Origin: Pseudomonadota bacterium
Lineage (GTDB): Bacteria; Pseudomonadota; Alphaproteobacteria; Sphingomonadales; Sphingomonadaceae
Direction of reading: 5' to 3'
Assembly: GCA_023390415.1 (NCBI GenBank)
Contig: JAEWCW010000054.1
Span: forward strand, 1-7,593
Length of the DNA: 7,593 nucleotides
Made by a program: the position numbers and the translations under genes. The first letter of the stretch is position 1. Each line of letters opens with the position of its first letter. Of the stretch, positions 1 through 7,038 are shown in pieces. The notes under the pieces were generated by a model. That model made no database searches, was not told the origin of the DNA, and saw nothing but the letters and a program-made list of their open reading frames with translations.

Positions 1-2189
1 ACCAGACCCCCGTCACCGACGAGGAGCAGGCCGCCGCCGCCAATGAGGGCGAGGCGACCGCTGCCGCCGGCCAGGGCTCGGCCGACATCGTCGTCACCGC
101 CCGCCGCCGCGCGGAGAACCTCCAGGACGTCCCGGTCTCCGTCTCCGCATTCCAGGGCGAGGCGCTCGAGAATCGCGGCGCGCAGGACATCACCGCGCTC
201 ACCCAATACACGCCGAACACGACCGTTCAGGTCGCCCGCGGCTCCAACTCGACGCTGATCGGCTTCATCCGCGGAATCGGCCAGCAGGACCCGCTCTGGG
301 GCTTCGAGCCCGGCGTCGGCCTCTATGTCGACGACGTCTATGTCGCCCGTCCGCAGGGCGCCGTGCTCGATATTTTCGACATCGAGCGGGTCGAGGTGCT
401 TCGCGGCCCGCAGGGCACGCTCTACGGCCGCAACACGATCGGCGGCGCGATCCGCTACGTGACCCGCCGGCTCGGCAACGAGTTCGAGGGCCGGGTCCGC
501 GCCTCCTACGGAAGCTACGACCAGGTCGATCTGGTCGGCACGATCACCGTTCCGGTGAGCGACACGCTCAGCATCGGCGGCGGCGTCGGCCGCTTCCAGC
601 GCGACGGCTTCGGGACCAATCTCAACACCGGCAACGAGCATTATAACCGCGACGTCTGGACTGCCCGCGCGGCGATCGAGTTCGAGCCGAACGACCAGCT
701 CTTCTTCCGCGTCGCGGCCGACTGGCTCCAGGACGATTCCAACGCCCGCCACGGCCACCGCGAGGTCGGCCGCGGCACCGATCCGGTGTTCGCGCCGCCG
801 GCCAATGTCTACGACACCCGCGCCGGCGCCGGCGACCGCAACCGGGTCGAGACCCGCGGCATCTCGTTCGCGGCAGAATATCAGGTGTCGCCGACCGTGA
901 CCCTGAAGTCGATCACCGCCTATCGCGACGGTGAGACGAACGGCAATATCGACTTCGACAACACGCCGCAGCCAATCCTCGACATCCCGGCCTTCTACGA
1001 GGACCACCAGCTCACCCAGGAATTCCAGATCGTCTATGAGGGCGATCGGCTTCAGGGCGTCGCCGGCCTCTTCTATCTCGACGGCATGGCCCGCGGCGCC
1101 TTCGACACGGTGCTCGGGATCCTCAATCTGACCACGCTCACCTCGGGCCAGGTCGATACCCAGTCGATCGCCGCGTTCGGCGACTTCACTTACGAGATCA
1201 GCGACGAATGGCGCGTCTCCCTGGGCGGCCGCTACACGCGCGACGTCCGCGAAGGCACCGTCTTCCGCCGCAACTATACCGGAATCCGCAGCCCGTTCTT
1301 CGGCAACACTGCCGCGGTTCCCGGTCTGATCCGCACCGATTACACCAACGAGCGCACGGACGAGCAGTTCACGCCGCGCGCGAGCATCTCGTACCTGCCG
1401 ACGCCGGACGTCACGATCTACGCCTCGTACAGCCGCGGCTTCAAATCGGGCGGTTTCGACATGCGCGGCGACGCCGTGTTCACGCCGAATACGGTGAACG
1501 GCTATCGCCCGGAGACGGTCGACGCCTACGAGACCGGCATCAAGGCCTATGCGCTGGACCGCGCGCTCTACTTCAGCCTCGCCGGCTTCTACTCCGACTA
1601 TAAGGATCAGCAGGTCACCATCCAGGTGCCCGCGGCGACCGGAGTCGCGAGCTTCGTCGACAATGCCGGCGATTCGCGGATCTGGGGCATCGAGGCGGAA
1701 GCACGGGCGATCCTGAGCCCGAACTTCCAGGTCTCGGCGATGTTCGGATACACCAATGCCGAGTTCCGCCGCTTCGAGACCTACAACCTGGCCACCGGAA
1801 CCTTCATCGACGTCGCCGACCAGCGCGTCTTCCAGAACACGCCGGAATTCACCTTCTCGGTGGCGCCGACGATCAGCGCGCCGGTGGCCGGGGGCACGCT
1901 CGCCTTCACCCCGTCAATCTCGCACCGTTCGGCTTATTCCCTGTTCGAGATCCCGAGCCCGATCCTCGACGAGAACGGCTACGAGCTGGTCGACGCGAGC
2001 CTGGTCTGGACCGCGGCCGACGACCGCTTCCAGCTTTCGCTGCACGGCCGTAATCTTACCGATGCGCGCTACCGCGTCGGCGGCTATGTGTTCGCCGACA
2101 CGCCAGCGGCGCCGATTTTCGGCAACTCGCTGATCGCATTCTACGGTCCGCCGCGCACCTTCACGGTGACCGGCCAGGTGAGGTTCTAA
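1..2189 (+). CDS. TonB-dependent outer-membrane receptor, 5' end missing
   Basis: This is an outer-membrane beta-barrel receptor that would import a scarce ligand (siderophore, cofactor, sugar or aromatic) using TonB-ExbBD energy. The reading frame is open from base 3 and gives 728 visible residues; the signal peptide and true start lie outside the window. A TonB-box-like stretch DIVVTARRR is at visible residues 28-36. The plug domain follows, with the QDVPVSVSAF segment, YVDDVYVARPQG and the classic ERVEVLRGPQGTLYGRNTIGG motif near residues 129-149. The rest is barrel, including SRGFKSGGFDMRG in the middle and the NLTDARY motif near the end. It finishes on Phe after alternating residues, the usual BamA-recognised C-terminus. 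The style matches the large sphingomonad receptor families, but the ligand cannot be assigned. The GTG at 363 is internal and not a start. The next gene begins one base after the TAA, so the two are probably co-transcribed. Confidence 0.95.
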   Translation, partial: QTPVTDEEQAAAANEGEATAAAGQGSADIVVTARRRAENLQDVPVSVSAFQGEALENRGAQDITALTQYTPNTTVQVARGSNSTLIGFIRGIGQQDPLWGFEPGVGLYVDDVYVARPQGAVLDIFDIERVEVLRGPQGTLYGRNTIGGAIRYVTRRLGNEFEGRVRASYGSYDQVDLVGTITVPVSDTLSIGGGVGRFQRDGFGTNLNTGNEHYNRDVWTARAAIEFEPNDQLFFRVAADWLQDDSNARHGHREVGRGTDPVFAPPANVYDTRAGAGDRNRVETRGISFAAEYQVSPTVTLKSITAYRDGETNGNIDFDNTPQPILDIPAFYEDHQLTQEFQIVYEGDRLQGVAGLFYLDGMARGAFDTVLGILNLTTLTSGQVDTQSIAAFGDFTYEISDEWRVSLGGRYTRDVREGTVFRRNYTGIRSPFFGNTAAVPGLIRTDYTNERTDEQFTPRASISYLPTPDVTIYASYSRGFKSGGFDMRGDAVFTPNTVNGYRPETVDAYETGIKAYALDRALYFSLAGFYSDYKDQQVTIQVPAATGVASFVDNAGDSRIWGIEAEARAILSPNFQVSAMFGYTNAEFRRFETYNLATGTFIDVADQRVFQNTPEFTFSVAPTISAPVAGGTLAFTPSISHRSAYSLFEIPSPILDENGYELVDASLVWTAADDRFQLSLHGRNLTDARYRVGGYVFADTPAAPIFGNSLIAFYGPPRTFTVTGQVRF
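2176..2183 (+). promoter_or_regulatory. Ribosome binding site of the MFS gene, inside the receptor 3' end
   Basis: The sequence AGGTGAGG lies within the last codons of the receptor gene, 7 bases before the ATG at 2191. Because the receptor stop codon (2187-2189) falls between this site and the start, terminating ribosomes could re-initiate on the transporter. This supports translational coupling and fixes the MFS start. Confidence 0.6.
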
Positions 2190-2190
2190 G

Positions 2191-3483
2191 ATGGAAGTGG
2201 CGAGGAGCGGGGAAGCGACGACGAAGCCCGCAAGAACACCGGGTGGACGCGTCCTCGCGATCCTGCTCCTCGCCTACATCTTCAACTTCATCGACCGCCA
2301 GATCATCGGCATCCTCGCGGTGCCGATCAAGGCGGAGCTCGAGCTCAGCGACACCCAGCTGAGCCTGATGGGCGGAATCGCCTTCGCGCTCTTCTATTCG
2401 GGCCTGGCGATCCCGATCGCCTGGCTCGCCGACCGCAAGAGCCGGGTGAACATCATCGCCGTCTCGGTCGCCTTGTGGAGCGGCTTCACCGCGCTCTGCG
2501 GCTACGCGCAGAATTTCTGGCACCTCTTCCTCGCGCGGATGGGTGTCGGAATCGGCGAGGCGGGCGGGGTCGCCCCTTCCTACGCCCTCGTTTCGGATTT
2601 CTATCCCAAGGAGAAGCGCGCCCGGGCGCTCGCGCTCTTCTCGCTCGGGATCCCGATCGGCTCCGCGCTGGGAGTCTTCTTCGGCGGCTGGATCGCGTCC
2701 AACATGGATTGGCGCGCGGCCTTCATCATCGTCGGGCTTGCCGGCCTTCCCGCCGCCTTGCTGGTCAAGATCGGCATCAAGGAGCCGGTCCGCGGCGGCT
2801 ATGACACCGCCGACGGCGCGGCGAGCGAACCGGCGCCGCCCTTCGGCACCGTCGCTGCGCGCCTCGCACGGACTCCCAGCTTCTGGCTGCTCTCCTTCGG
2901 CGCCGCCTCGGGGTCGATCCTCGGCTACGGCCTGATCTTCTGGCTTCCGAGCTTCTTCACCCGGAGCTTCGACCTGCCGCTGACCTCGGTCGGCTGGTTT
3001 TACGGCTCGATCGTGCTCGTCGGCGGGGTGGCCGGCACCTGGCTCGGCGGCTGGCTCGGCGACCGCACCGGCCCGGACAAGCCCGGCGGCTACGCCCTCA
3101 TTCCCGCAATCTGCTTCACCATCGCCGCGCCCTGCTTCGCGATCGGCCTGTTCGCGCCGAGCCTCGAAATCGCCTGGATCCTGTTCACGATCGGTCAGAT
3201 GCTCGCGCTCGCCTGGCTCGGACCGGTGATCGCTGCGGTCCAGCATATCGTCCCGCCGAACATGCGCGCGACCGCTTCGGCCAGCTTCCTGTTCATCAAC
3301 AACCTGATCGGGATCGGCTTCGGGATCTTCTTCCTGGGCTTCATGTCGGACACGATGGGCCCGCGCTACGGCGACGAATCCTTGCGCTACTCGATCCTCT
3401 ACGGCCTCGGCTTCTACGTGCTGAGCGCCGCCATCTATTTCGTCGCCAGCACGAGGCTGAAGAAGGATTGGTACCGCGGCTAG
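2191..3483 (+). CDS. MFS transporter, Spinster-like
   Basis: This is an inner-membrane secondary transporter of the major facilitator superfamily with 430 residues, a normal MFS length. The first membrane segment carries YIFNFIDRQIIG (residues 29-40), a hallmark of the Spinster-like branch. The cytoplasmic loop after helix 2 has the motif A core WLADRKSR (78-85), and its second-half counterpart GGWLGDRTG is at 286-294. The helix 4-5 region GVGIGEAGGVAPSYALVSDF (118-137) is also typical. About twelve hydrophobic segments can be traced, with a charged central loop around residues 197-228. Proteins of this branch often sit beside TonB-dependent receptors in sphingomonad catabolic loci, so a shared substrate with the upstream receptor is likely but inferred. 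The stop codon overlaps that of the convergent gene. Confidence 0.93.
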   Translation: MEVARSGEATTKPARTPGGRVLAILLLAYIFNFIDRQIIGILAVPIKAELELSDTQLSLMGGIAFALFYSGLAIPIAWLADRKSRVNIIAVSVALWSGFTALCGYAQNFWHLFLARMGVGIGEAGGVAPSYALVSDFYPKEKRARALALFSLGIPIGSALGVFFGGWIASNMDWRAAFIIVGLAGLPAALLVKIGIKEPVRGGYDTADGAASEPAPPFGTVAARLARTPSFWLLSFGAASGSILGYGLIFWLPSFFTRSFDLPLTSVGWFYGSIVLVGGVAGTWLGGWLGDRTGPDKPGGYALIPAICFTIAAPCFAIGLFAPSLEIAWILFTIGQMLALAWLGPVIAAVQHIVPPNMRATASASFLFINNLIGIGFGIFFLGFMSDTMGPRYGDESLRYSILYGLGFYVLSAAIYFVASTRLKKDWYRG

Positions 3484-3809
3484 GCGCGGCCGCCGTTCCA
3501 GTCGATTCGGACGTCCGCCGAATTCGGGTCGTCGGGCTGATAGCATTTGACGGCAAAGCCACCCTTGGCGATCGGACTTGCGCGGAGAACCGGTTCGATC
3601 GTCATGTAGAGCGCGTCCGCGTCGGGTCCGTAAAGGAAGATGACGCCCTCGCCGCCGCCGAATTCGTGGCCGTCCAGTTCGTCGGCTTCGGATGCCGCGA
3701 TGACCGCCAAAAGCTCATCTTCGAGCGCATAGACGGCTTCCCGCTCCTCAAAGGTTCCGAACTCGTCATCGGACAGCGGAATATGAACGTAAACAGCCTG
3801 ATTGGACAT
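3480..3809 (-). CDS. Conserved-looking protein of unknown function, 109 aa
   Basis: I do not recognise a named family. The protein is small, acidic, without signal peptide or membrane segment, and probably cytosolic. It opens with a likely beta strand (VYVHIPL, residues 7-12), then a helix rich in Glu and Leu (20-43), then a glycine-rich stretch DGHEFGGGEGVIFLYGPDAD (46-65) and a second helix leading to IEPVLRASP (71-79). The glycine-rich part followed by YGPDAD looks like the conserved core of a small alpha/beta fold. The ATG at 3809 is preferred over the in-frame TTG at 3830 because a strong Shine-Dalgarno AAGGGGGAG (plus-strand 3815-3823) lies 5 bases before the ATG. It starts 26 bases after the aldolase-family stop, so it is probably the last gene of that operon. 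Function is unknown. Confidence 0.8.
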   Translation of the reverse strand: MSNQAVYVHIPLSDDEFGTFEEREAVYALEDELLAVIAASEADELDGHEFGGGEGVIFLYGPDADALYMTIEPVLRASPIAKGGFAVKCYQPDDPNSADVRIDWNGGRA

Positions 3810-3835
3810 CGCGGCTCCCCCTTCCCGCAATTTAA

Positions 3836-4654
3836 TCAGGTAGCGAAGCTCGGGTCCAGACGGTGGGCTTTGCGCAGCAGCGCGGGCCAGGCGAGGGCGC
3901 CGGCGGCGAGCTTGAGGCCGAAGCGGCCCTGCTCGGCGGTCACCTCGGGCGTGCCCTGGGGCGGGTTGTTGAGGTTGGCCTCGCCGGCCGACAAAGCGAG
4001 GATCTGGGCCTGGCAGGCGCGCTCCAGGAAATAGATCCGGATGAACGCCTCGCCGACCGTCTCGCCGACTGCCAGCGTGCCGTGGTTCCTCAGCAGCATC
4101 GCATTCTTGGCGCCCAAGTCGGCGACCAGCCGCTCGCGCTCGTCGAGATCGACCGCGACGCCCTCATAATCGTGATAGGCGACCTCGTCGCGGATCAGCA
4201 TCGCCGTCTGGGTCAGCGGCATCAGGCCGTCGCCATGGGCCGAGACGGCCTGGCCGTGGGGCGTGTGGAGGTGGATGACGGCATGGGCGTCCTCGCGCGC
4301 CATGTGGATCGCGCTATGGATGGTGAAGCCGGCCGGGTTGGTGATGAACGGCGTCGGCTCGACCGGCAGGCCGTTCATGTCGACCTTGACCAACGAAGAG
4401 GCGGTCACCTCCTCGAACATCAGATTGTAGGGGTTGAGCAGGAAATGATGCTCCGGCCCGGGGATCCGCGCGGAGAGGTGGGTGAAGATGAGGTCGTCCC
4501 AGCCGTAGTGGGCGATCAGCCGGTAGGCGGCGGCGAGATCGACGCGGACCTTCCACTCCTCCTCCGACACGCGGCCCTTGAGGGACGGGATCTCGACCGA
4601 CTCCAGGGGCGAGACATGCATGTTCATCGCCATCGCCTCGACCCGTCCCATCAT
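3836..4654 (-). CDS. Class II aldolase/adducin family protein
   Basis: This is a 272-residue zinc-dependent class II aldolase/adducin fold protein. The predicted metal ligands are visible as H128 and H130 in VIHLHTPHG and H191 in LLRNHGTLAVG. Other family landmarks are LIFTHLSARIPG (55-66), LLNPYNLMFEEVTASSLVKVD (72-92) and TNPAGFTIHSAIHMAR (105-120). Fuculose-phosphate aldolase has a catalytic Glu (E73, in SSEWRFH) at the position that here reads Gly (G109, in AGFTIH). The protein therefore belongs to the adducin-like branch, whose reactions are largely undefined, and not to a sugar-phosphate aldolase of known substrate. The start is a double ATG (4654 and 4651) 5 bases after AGGAG. The open frame runs further upstream to 4948 but that part overlaps tilS and lacks family similarity. 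It lies 56 bases downstream of tilS. Confidence 0.9.
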   Translation of the reverse strand: MMGRVEAMAMNMHVSPLESVEIPSLKGRVSEEEWKVRVDLAAAYRLIAHYGWDDLIFTHLSARIPGPEHHFLLNPYNLMFEEVTASSLVKVDMNGLPVEPTPFITNPAGFTIHSAIHMAREDAHAVIHLHTPHGQAVSAHGDGLMPLTQTAMLIRDEVAYHDYEGVAVDLDERERLVADLGAKNAMLLRNHGTLAVGETVGEAFIRIYFLERACQAQILALSAGEANLNNPPQGTPEVTAEQGRFGLKLAAGALAWPALLRKAHRLDPSFAT

Positions 4655-4710
4655 TCTCGCTCCTCTTGTGCCGCGCCAGCATAGCCGCCGGGAGGGCAGG
4701 GGGCAAAGCG

Positions 4711-5646
4711 CTAACGGCGCTTCGGCTCGGGCTCGAAGCGCCAGCGCGGGCCCGGTGTGATCATGATTCCGGCGAGCGTGACCCGTTCGCCGGCCGCGAG
4801 CGCTGCGGCGAGCTTGTCGCGGCGCCAGTCGGTCTCGCCCCGGATGGTGTCGATCGCGCGGGAAGCGATGCGACGGAGCAGCTCGGGCGGCAGGCCCTCG
4901 GGATCGAGGAGGAGAGCGCCTTCCGACTCCGCCACGCGCGCGCGCCATTCCCGCTCGGCGGCCCAGGCGAGCGCCTCCTCGGCCTCCCGCAAATGGGACG
5001 CCGAAGCTGCGAGGCGTGGGGCAGGGAGGTCGTCGCCGCGCTCAGCCAGCAGCGCGCGGGCCCGGGTGCGGTCGAAGGCGTCCGAGCGGTTGGACGGGTC
5101 GTCGACCGCATTGAGACCGGCTTCGGCGACGAGCTTTTCCAGCTCCCCGCGGCGCCAGCCGAGAAGAGGCCGAACCAGCATCGCTGATCCCAGCGCGCGC
5201 CGCGGCCGGATTCCCGCGAGGCCGGAGAGGCCGGCACCACGCGCCATCCGCATCAGCAGGGTCTCGGCCTGGTCGTCGAGATGGTGCGCGGTCGCGAGCC
5301 ATCCGAGCGGCGCTGCCCAATCGGCAAGCAGCCGGTAGCGCAGGGCGCGCGCCTGCGCCTGCACGCCACCGCCCTCGATCGGGGCGTCGGCATCGCAGAG
5401 GGTGGCATGTGGGACTCCCAGGCGCGCGCAGAGCTCGCCGACGAAGGAAGCCTCGGCCGCACTCTCGGGCCGGAGCCGGTGGTCGACCGTCGCGGCATGG
5501 ATCCGCCCCGGCATCGCCGCATCGGCGAGGAGCAGCAAGGCCAGGCTGTCCGGCCCGCCCGAAACCGCAACCCCGAGCGTCTCCGGAAGCCTGCCGGCGA
5601 CGGTCTCGAGATCGCGTCGGAAGCGGTCGATCAGCTCGGGTGCCAT
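4711..5646 (-). CDS. tilS: tRNA(Ile)-lysidine synthase TilS
   Basis: This enzyme uses ATP to attach lysine to C34 of the CAU-anticodon tRNA-Ile, making lysidine so that the tRNA reads AUA and is charged with isoleucine. It is normally essential. The PP-loop ATP-binding motif SGGPDS is at residues 29-34, followed by TVDHRLRPES (53-62). The family signature TAHHLDDQAETLLMRMARG is at 119-137, RPLLGWRRGEL at 159-169 and DDPSNRSDAFDRTRAR at 182-197. At 311 residues it is shorter than the E. coli enzyme (about 430), consistent with the compact forms that lack most of the C-terminal domain. The ATG at 5646 is the only Met before the PP-loop. Only a weak ribosome site precedes it, and the start codon lies in an inverted repeat. 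The usual neighbour ftsH is not adjacent here. Confidence 0.95.
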   Translation of the reverse strand: MAPELIDRFRRDLETVAGRLPETLGVAVSGGPDSLALLLLADAAMPGRIHAATVDHRLRPESAAEASFVGELCARLGVPHATLCDADAPIEGGGVQAQARALRYRLLADWAAPLGWLATAHHLDDQAETLLMRMARGAGLSGLAGIRPRRALGSAMLVRPLLGWRRGELEKLVAEAGLNAVDDPSNRSDAFDRTRARALLAERGDDLPAPRLAASASHLREAEEALAWAAEREWRARVAESEGALLLDPEGLPPELLRRIASRAIDTIRGETDWRRDKLAAALAAGERVTLAGIMITPGPRWRFEPEPKRR

Positions 5647-5690
5647 CCGTTCGTCTTAGGCGATCCCGCCTGTTGCGGATAGCGGATGGC
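5642..5690. repeat. 8-bp inverted repeat in the tilS / lipoprotein divergent region
   Basis: GCCATCCG at 5642-5649 is the exact reverse complement of CGGATGGC at 5683-5690, with 33 bases between them. The first arm covers the tilS start codon, read on the minus strand as ATGGC. In the tilS leader RNA the two arms could pair and hide the start. Alternatively, the pair could be a protein-binding site between two divergent genes. A chance 8-bp repeat in GC-rich DNA cannot be excluded. Confidence 0.3.
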
Positions 5691-5708
5691 CACCCTAGGA
5701 GCTTGGGC

Positions 5709-5715
5709 AAAGGAG
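5709..5715 (+). promoter_or_regulatory. Ribosome binding site of the first lipoprotein
   Basis: AAAGGAG lies 7 bases before the ATG at 5723. This is a strong, well-spaced site that fixes the start of the lipoprotein immediately ahead of its hydrophobic signal segment. Confidence 0.7.
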
Positions 5716-5722
5716 CCGATCC

Positions 5723-6331
5723 ATGAAGCCAGTCGTCCCGCTGTCCCTCGCTCTCCTCCTCGCCCTCGCCGCCTGCGCGCGCGACGAGGATGCGAGCGTC
5801 CGCCCCGCCGAGAGCAATGCCGTCGAGCGGGTCGGGGGGAGCGATCAGGAGGAAGATCGGCCGGCGCTCGGCGAATGGCGGCGGACCCTCCTCGAAGAGC
5901 AGCCGGCGCTGGAGTTCGGGCCCGCCGGAACCCAGGCCTTGATCCTGCTCGGCTGCGGCGCGGACCGCGGCGTCGTCCTTCACCGCCCGGGTCCGCTGGC
6001 GTCGGGCGCGCAGGCGAACGTCACCATCACAGTCGCCGGTCAGGGCCGCCAGTTGCCGCTCAATGCTGTCGGCGGAACCACGCCCGCGGTCCGCTCCGTG
6101 ATTGCGCTGGGCGATCCCCTGCTCGGTCAGATCGGAAGCAGCGCCGGCCCGATCCGCCTGAGCTTCGGTGACGGAACCTCCCTCATCCTCCCGCCGAGCC
6201 CGCTCATCGGCCAGTTCATCCAGGGCTGTGCGACCGGCGAGCATCCGCCGGCGAGCGCTGCCGCCGAGCCGGCCAATGCCCAGGCCGCGGCCGAGACTCC
6301 CGAGGCCAATGTGGCGAACGCCACACAGTGA
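5723..6331 (+). CDS. Predicted outer-membrane lipoprotein of unknown function (paralogue 1)
   Basis: This 202-residue protein has a short lipoprotein signal: Lys2, a hydrophobic run, then the lipobox LAAC with the acylated Cys at 18. Residue +2 is Ala and not Asp, which favours Lol sorting to the outer membrane. An acidic, disordered-looking linker (20-55) follows. A compact domain runs from about 60 to 170, with FGPAGTQALILLGC (65-78), a conserved-looking DPLL (131-134) and a final Cys at 169. C78 and C169 are the only cysteines after the lipobox and probably form a disulfide in the periplasm. The tail after 170 is Ala/Glu/Pro-rich and low in complexity. The same domain appears in the next gene, so the two are tandem paralogues. 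I cannot name a function. Confidence 0.82.
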   Translation: MKPVVPLSLALLLALAACARDEDASVRPAESNAVERVGGSDQEEDRPALGEWRRTLLEEQPALEFGPAGTQALILLGCGADRGVVLHRPGPLASGAQANVTITVAGQGRQLPLNAVGGTTPAVRSVIALGDPLLGQIGSSAGPIRLSFGDGTSLILPPSPLIGQFIQGCATGEHPPASAAAEPANAQAAAETPEANVANATQ

Positions 6332-6353
6332 CGATCGAACCGACGACTGTCGC

Positions 6354-6378
6354 GGAACACTTTCGCGCGCGATCCGTC
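6354..6378 (+). promoter_or_regulatory. Possible EcfG-type stress promoter of the second lipoprotein
   Basis: GGAAC at 6354-6358 is followed after 16 bases by CGTC at 6375-6378. The alphaproteobacterial general-stress sigma factor EcfG recognises GGAAC, 16-17 bases, then CGTT, so one -10 base differs. The position would give a leader of roughly 20-25 bases before the ATG at 6408, which is plausible. GGAAC also occurs by chance inside coding sequence nearby, so this is a weak call. Confidence 0.28.
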
Positions 6379-6407
6379 GAGGCAGTTGGGCGTGCGGGAG
6401 TAAGCGG

Positions 6408-6923
6408 ATGAACAGATTAGGCGTCGTGTCTGCGGTGGCGATGTCCGTCGCTTTGGCCTCGTGCGCGACCCGGCCCGCACCGGCGCCCGTGCCCGAGCCG
6501 CCGCGCCCGGTCATCGTCACGCCGGTGCCGCAGCCCGCTCCAACCCCGCCGCCCGTTGCCAACTGGCAGGATGCGCCCCTCGCCCCCGGCGACTGGAGCT
6601 ATGCGCAGGAGAACGGCATTTCGATCGCGCGTTACGGCCCGCCGGGTGCGCCGAGCTTCGTCCTACGCTGCGAGCCCGGCCGCCAGGTCAGCCTGACTCG
6701 CACCGACGCCGCGGCGGCGACCGCGCTGACCATCCGTACCAGCTCGACGGCGCGAACCGTTCCCGCGCGCGGATCGATGGCGTTGCTGCCGGCCGCCGAT
6801 CCCCTGCTCGACGCCATCGTGTTCAGCCGCGGGCGCTTCGCGGTCGAGGCCGCGGGCCACGGAACGTTGGTGATCCCGACCTGGCCGGAAGCTGCGCGGG
6901 TGATCGAGGATTGCCGGGCCTGA
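6408..6923 (+). CDS. Predicted outer-membrane lipoprotein of unknown function (paralogue 2)
   Basis: This 171-residue protein starts at the ATG that follows GGGAG by 7 bases. An open frame continues upstream but has no comparable site and would bury the signal peptide. The lipobox is LASC with the acylated Cys at 19, and Ala at +2 favours the outer membrane. Residues 22-50 form a Pro/Ala/Val-rich extended linker, as in lipoproteins that reach through the periplasm. The globular part (52-171) has WSYAQENGISIARYGPPG, FVLRC with Cys88, LTIRTSSTART, DPLL at 131-134, FSRGRFAVEA and a C-terminal IEDC with Cys169. Cys88 and Cys169 are the only other cysteines and probably pair. Ungapped comparison of residues 130-169 with the same numbers in the preceding lipoprotein gives 12 identities by hand count, supporting common origin. 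The function is unknown; I associate this type with sphingomonad genomes from memory only. Confidence 0.85.
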   Translation: MNRLGVVSAVAMSVALASCATRPAPAPVPEPPRPVIVTPVPQPAPTPPPVANWQDAPLAPGDWSYAQENGISIARYGPPGAPSFVLRCEPGRQVSLTRTDAAAATALTIRTSSTARTVPARGSMALLPAADPLLDAIVFSRGRFAVEAAGHGTLVIPTWPEAARVIEDCRA

Positions 6924-6990
6924 AACGACCTGCGCGGTGCGTCCGGCGCGAAGCAAGGAATCCTAGCTTCAAAATAATCCACTTCAAGTC

Positions 6991-7019
6991 TTGATCGCCG
7001 ATTCGGCGGGATTCATAGT
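6991..7019 (+). promoter_or_regulatory. Candidate housekeeping-type promoter for the small transcript
   Basis: TTGATC (6991-6996) and CATAGT (7014-7019) are separated by 17 bases. Each matches the consensus hexamer at four of six positions. The stretch just upstream (about 6966-6990) is rich in A and T, unlike the surrounding DNA, as expected near a strong promoter. Transcription would begin near 7026, leaving a leader of about 28 bases before the small ORF. Confidence 0.45.
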
Positions 7020-7038
7020 CGCCTCATCTTCAACAAGC

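Noticed and set aside
43..258. 71-codon plus-strand ORF inside the receptor plug region
   Set aside because: It is an Arg/Ser/Pro-rich off-frame reading of the receptor gene, which has clear family motifs in its own frame.
2161..3546. Long minus-strand open frame of 461 codons across the MFS gene
   Set aside because: It lies antisense to a clear transporter, its translation is an Arg/Glu/Asp/Gly-rich composition without any recognisable domain, and such mirror frames are expected in GC-rich codon-biased DNA.
3810..3830. TTG start at 3830 for the 109-residue protein
   Set aside because: The stretch from 3810 to 3830 contains the Shine-Dalgarno for the ATG at 3809, so it is leader and not coding.
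4655..4948. Extended N-terminus of the aldolase-family gene
   Set aside because: The added 98 residues are Arg/Pro/Ala-rich, overlap the tilS 3' end, and a good ribosome site directly precedes the ATG at 4654.
5673..5701. TTGCGG / TAGGAG as a promoter for the first lipoprotein
   Set aside because: The -10 hexamer matches at only three of six positions, no better than chance in this region.
6168..6407. Upstream extension of the second lipoprotein
   Set aside because: It would overlap the first lipoprotein in another frame and place the signal peptide in the middle of the protein; the ATG at 6408 has a proper ribosome site.
5042..6562. Minus-strand open frame of 506 codons over tilS and both lipoproteins
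   Set aside because: It spans three better-supported genes, changes composition along its length, and shows no domain; it is an alternative-frame shadow.
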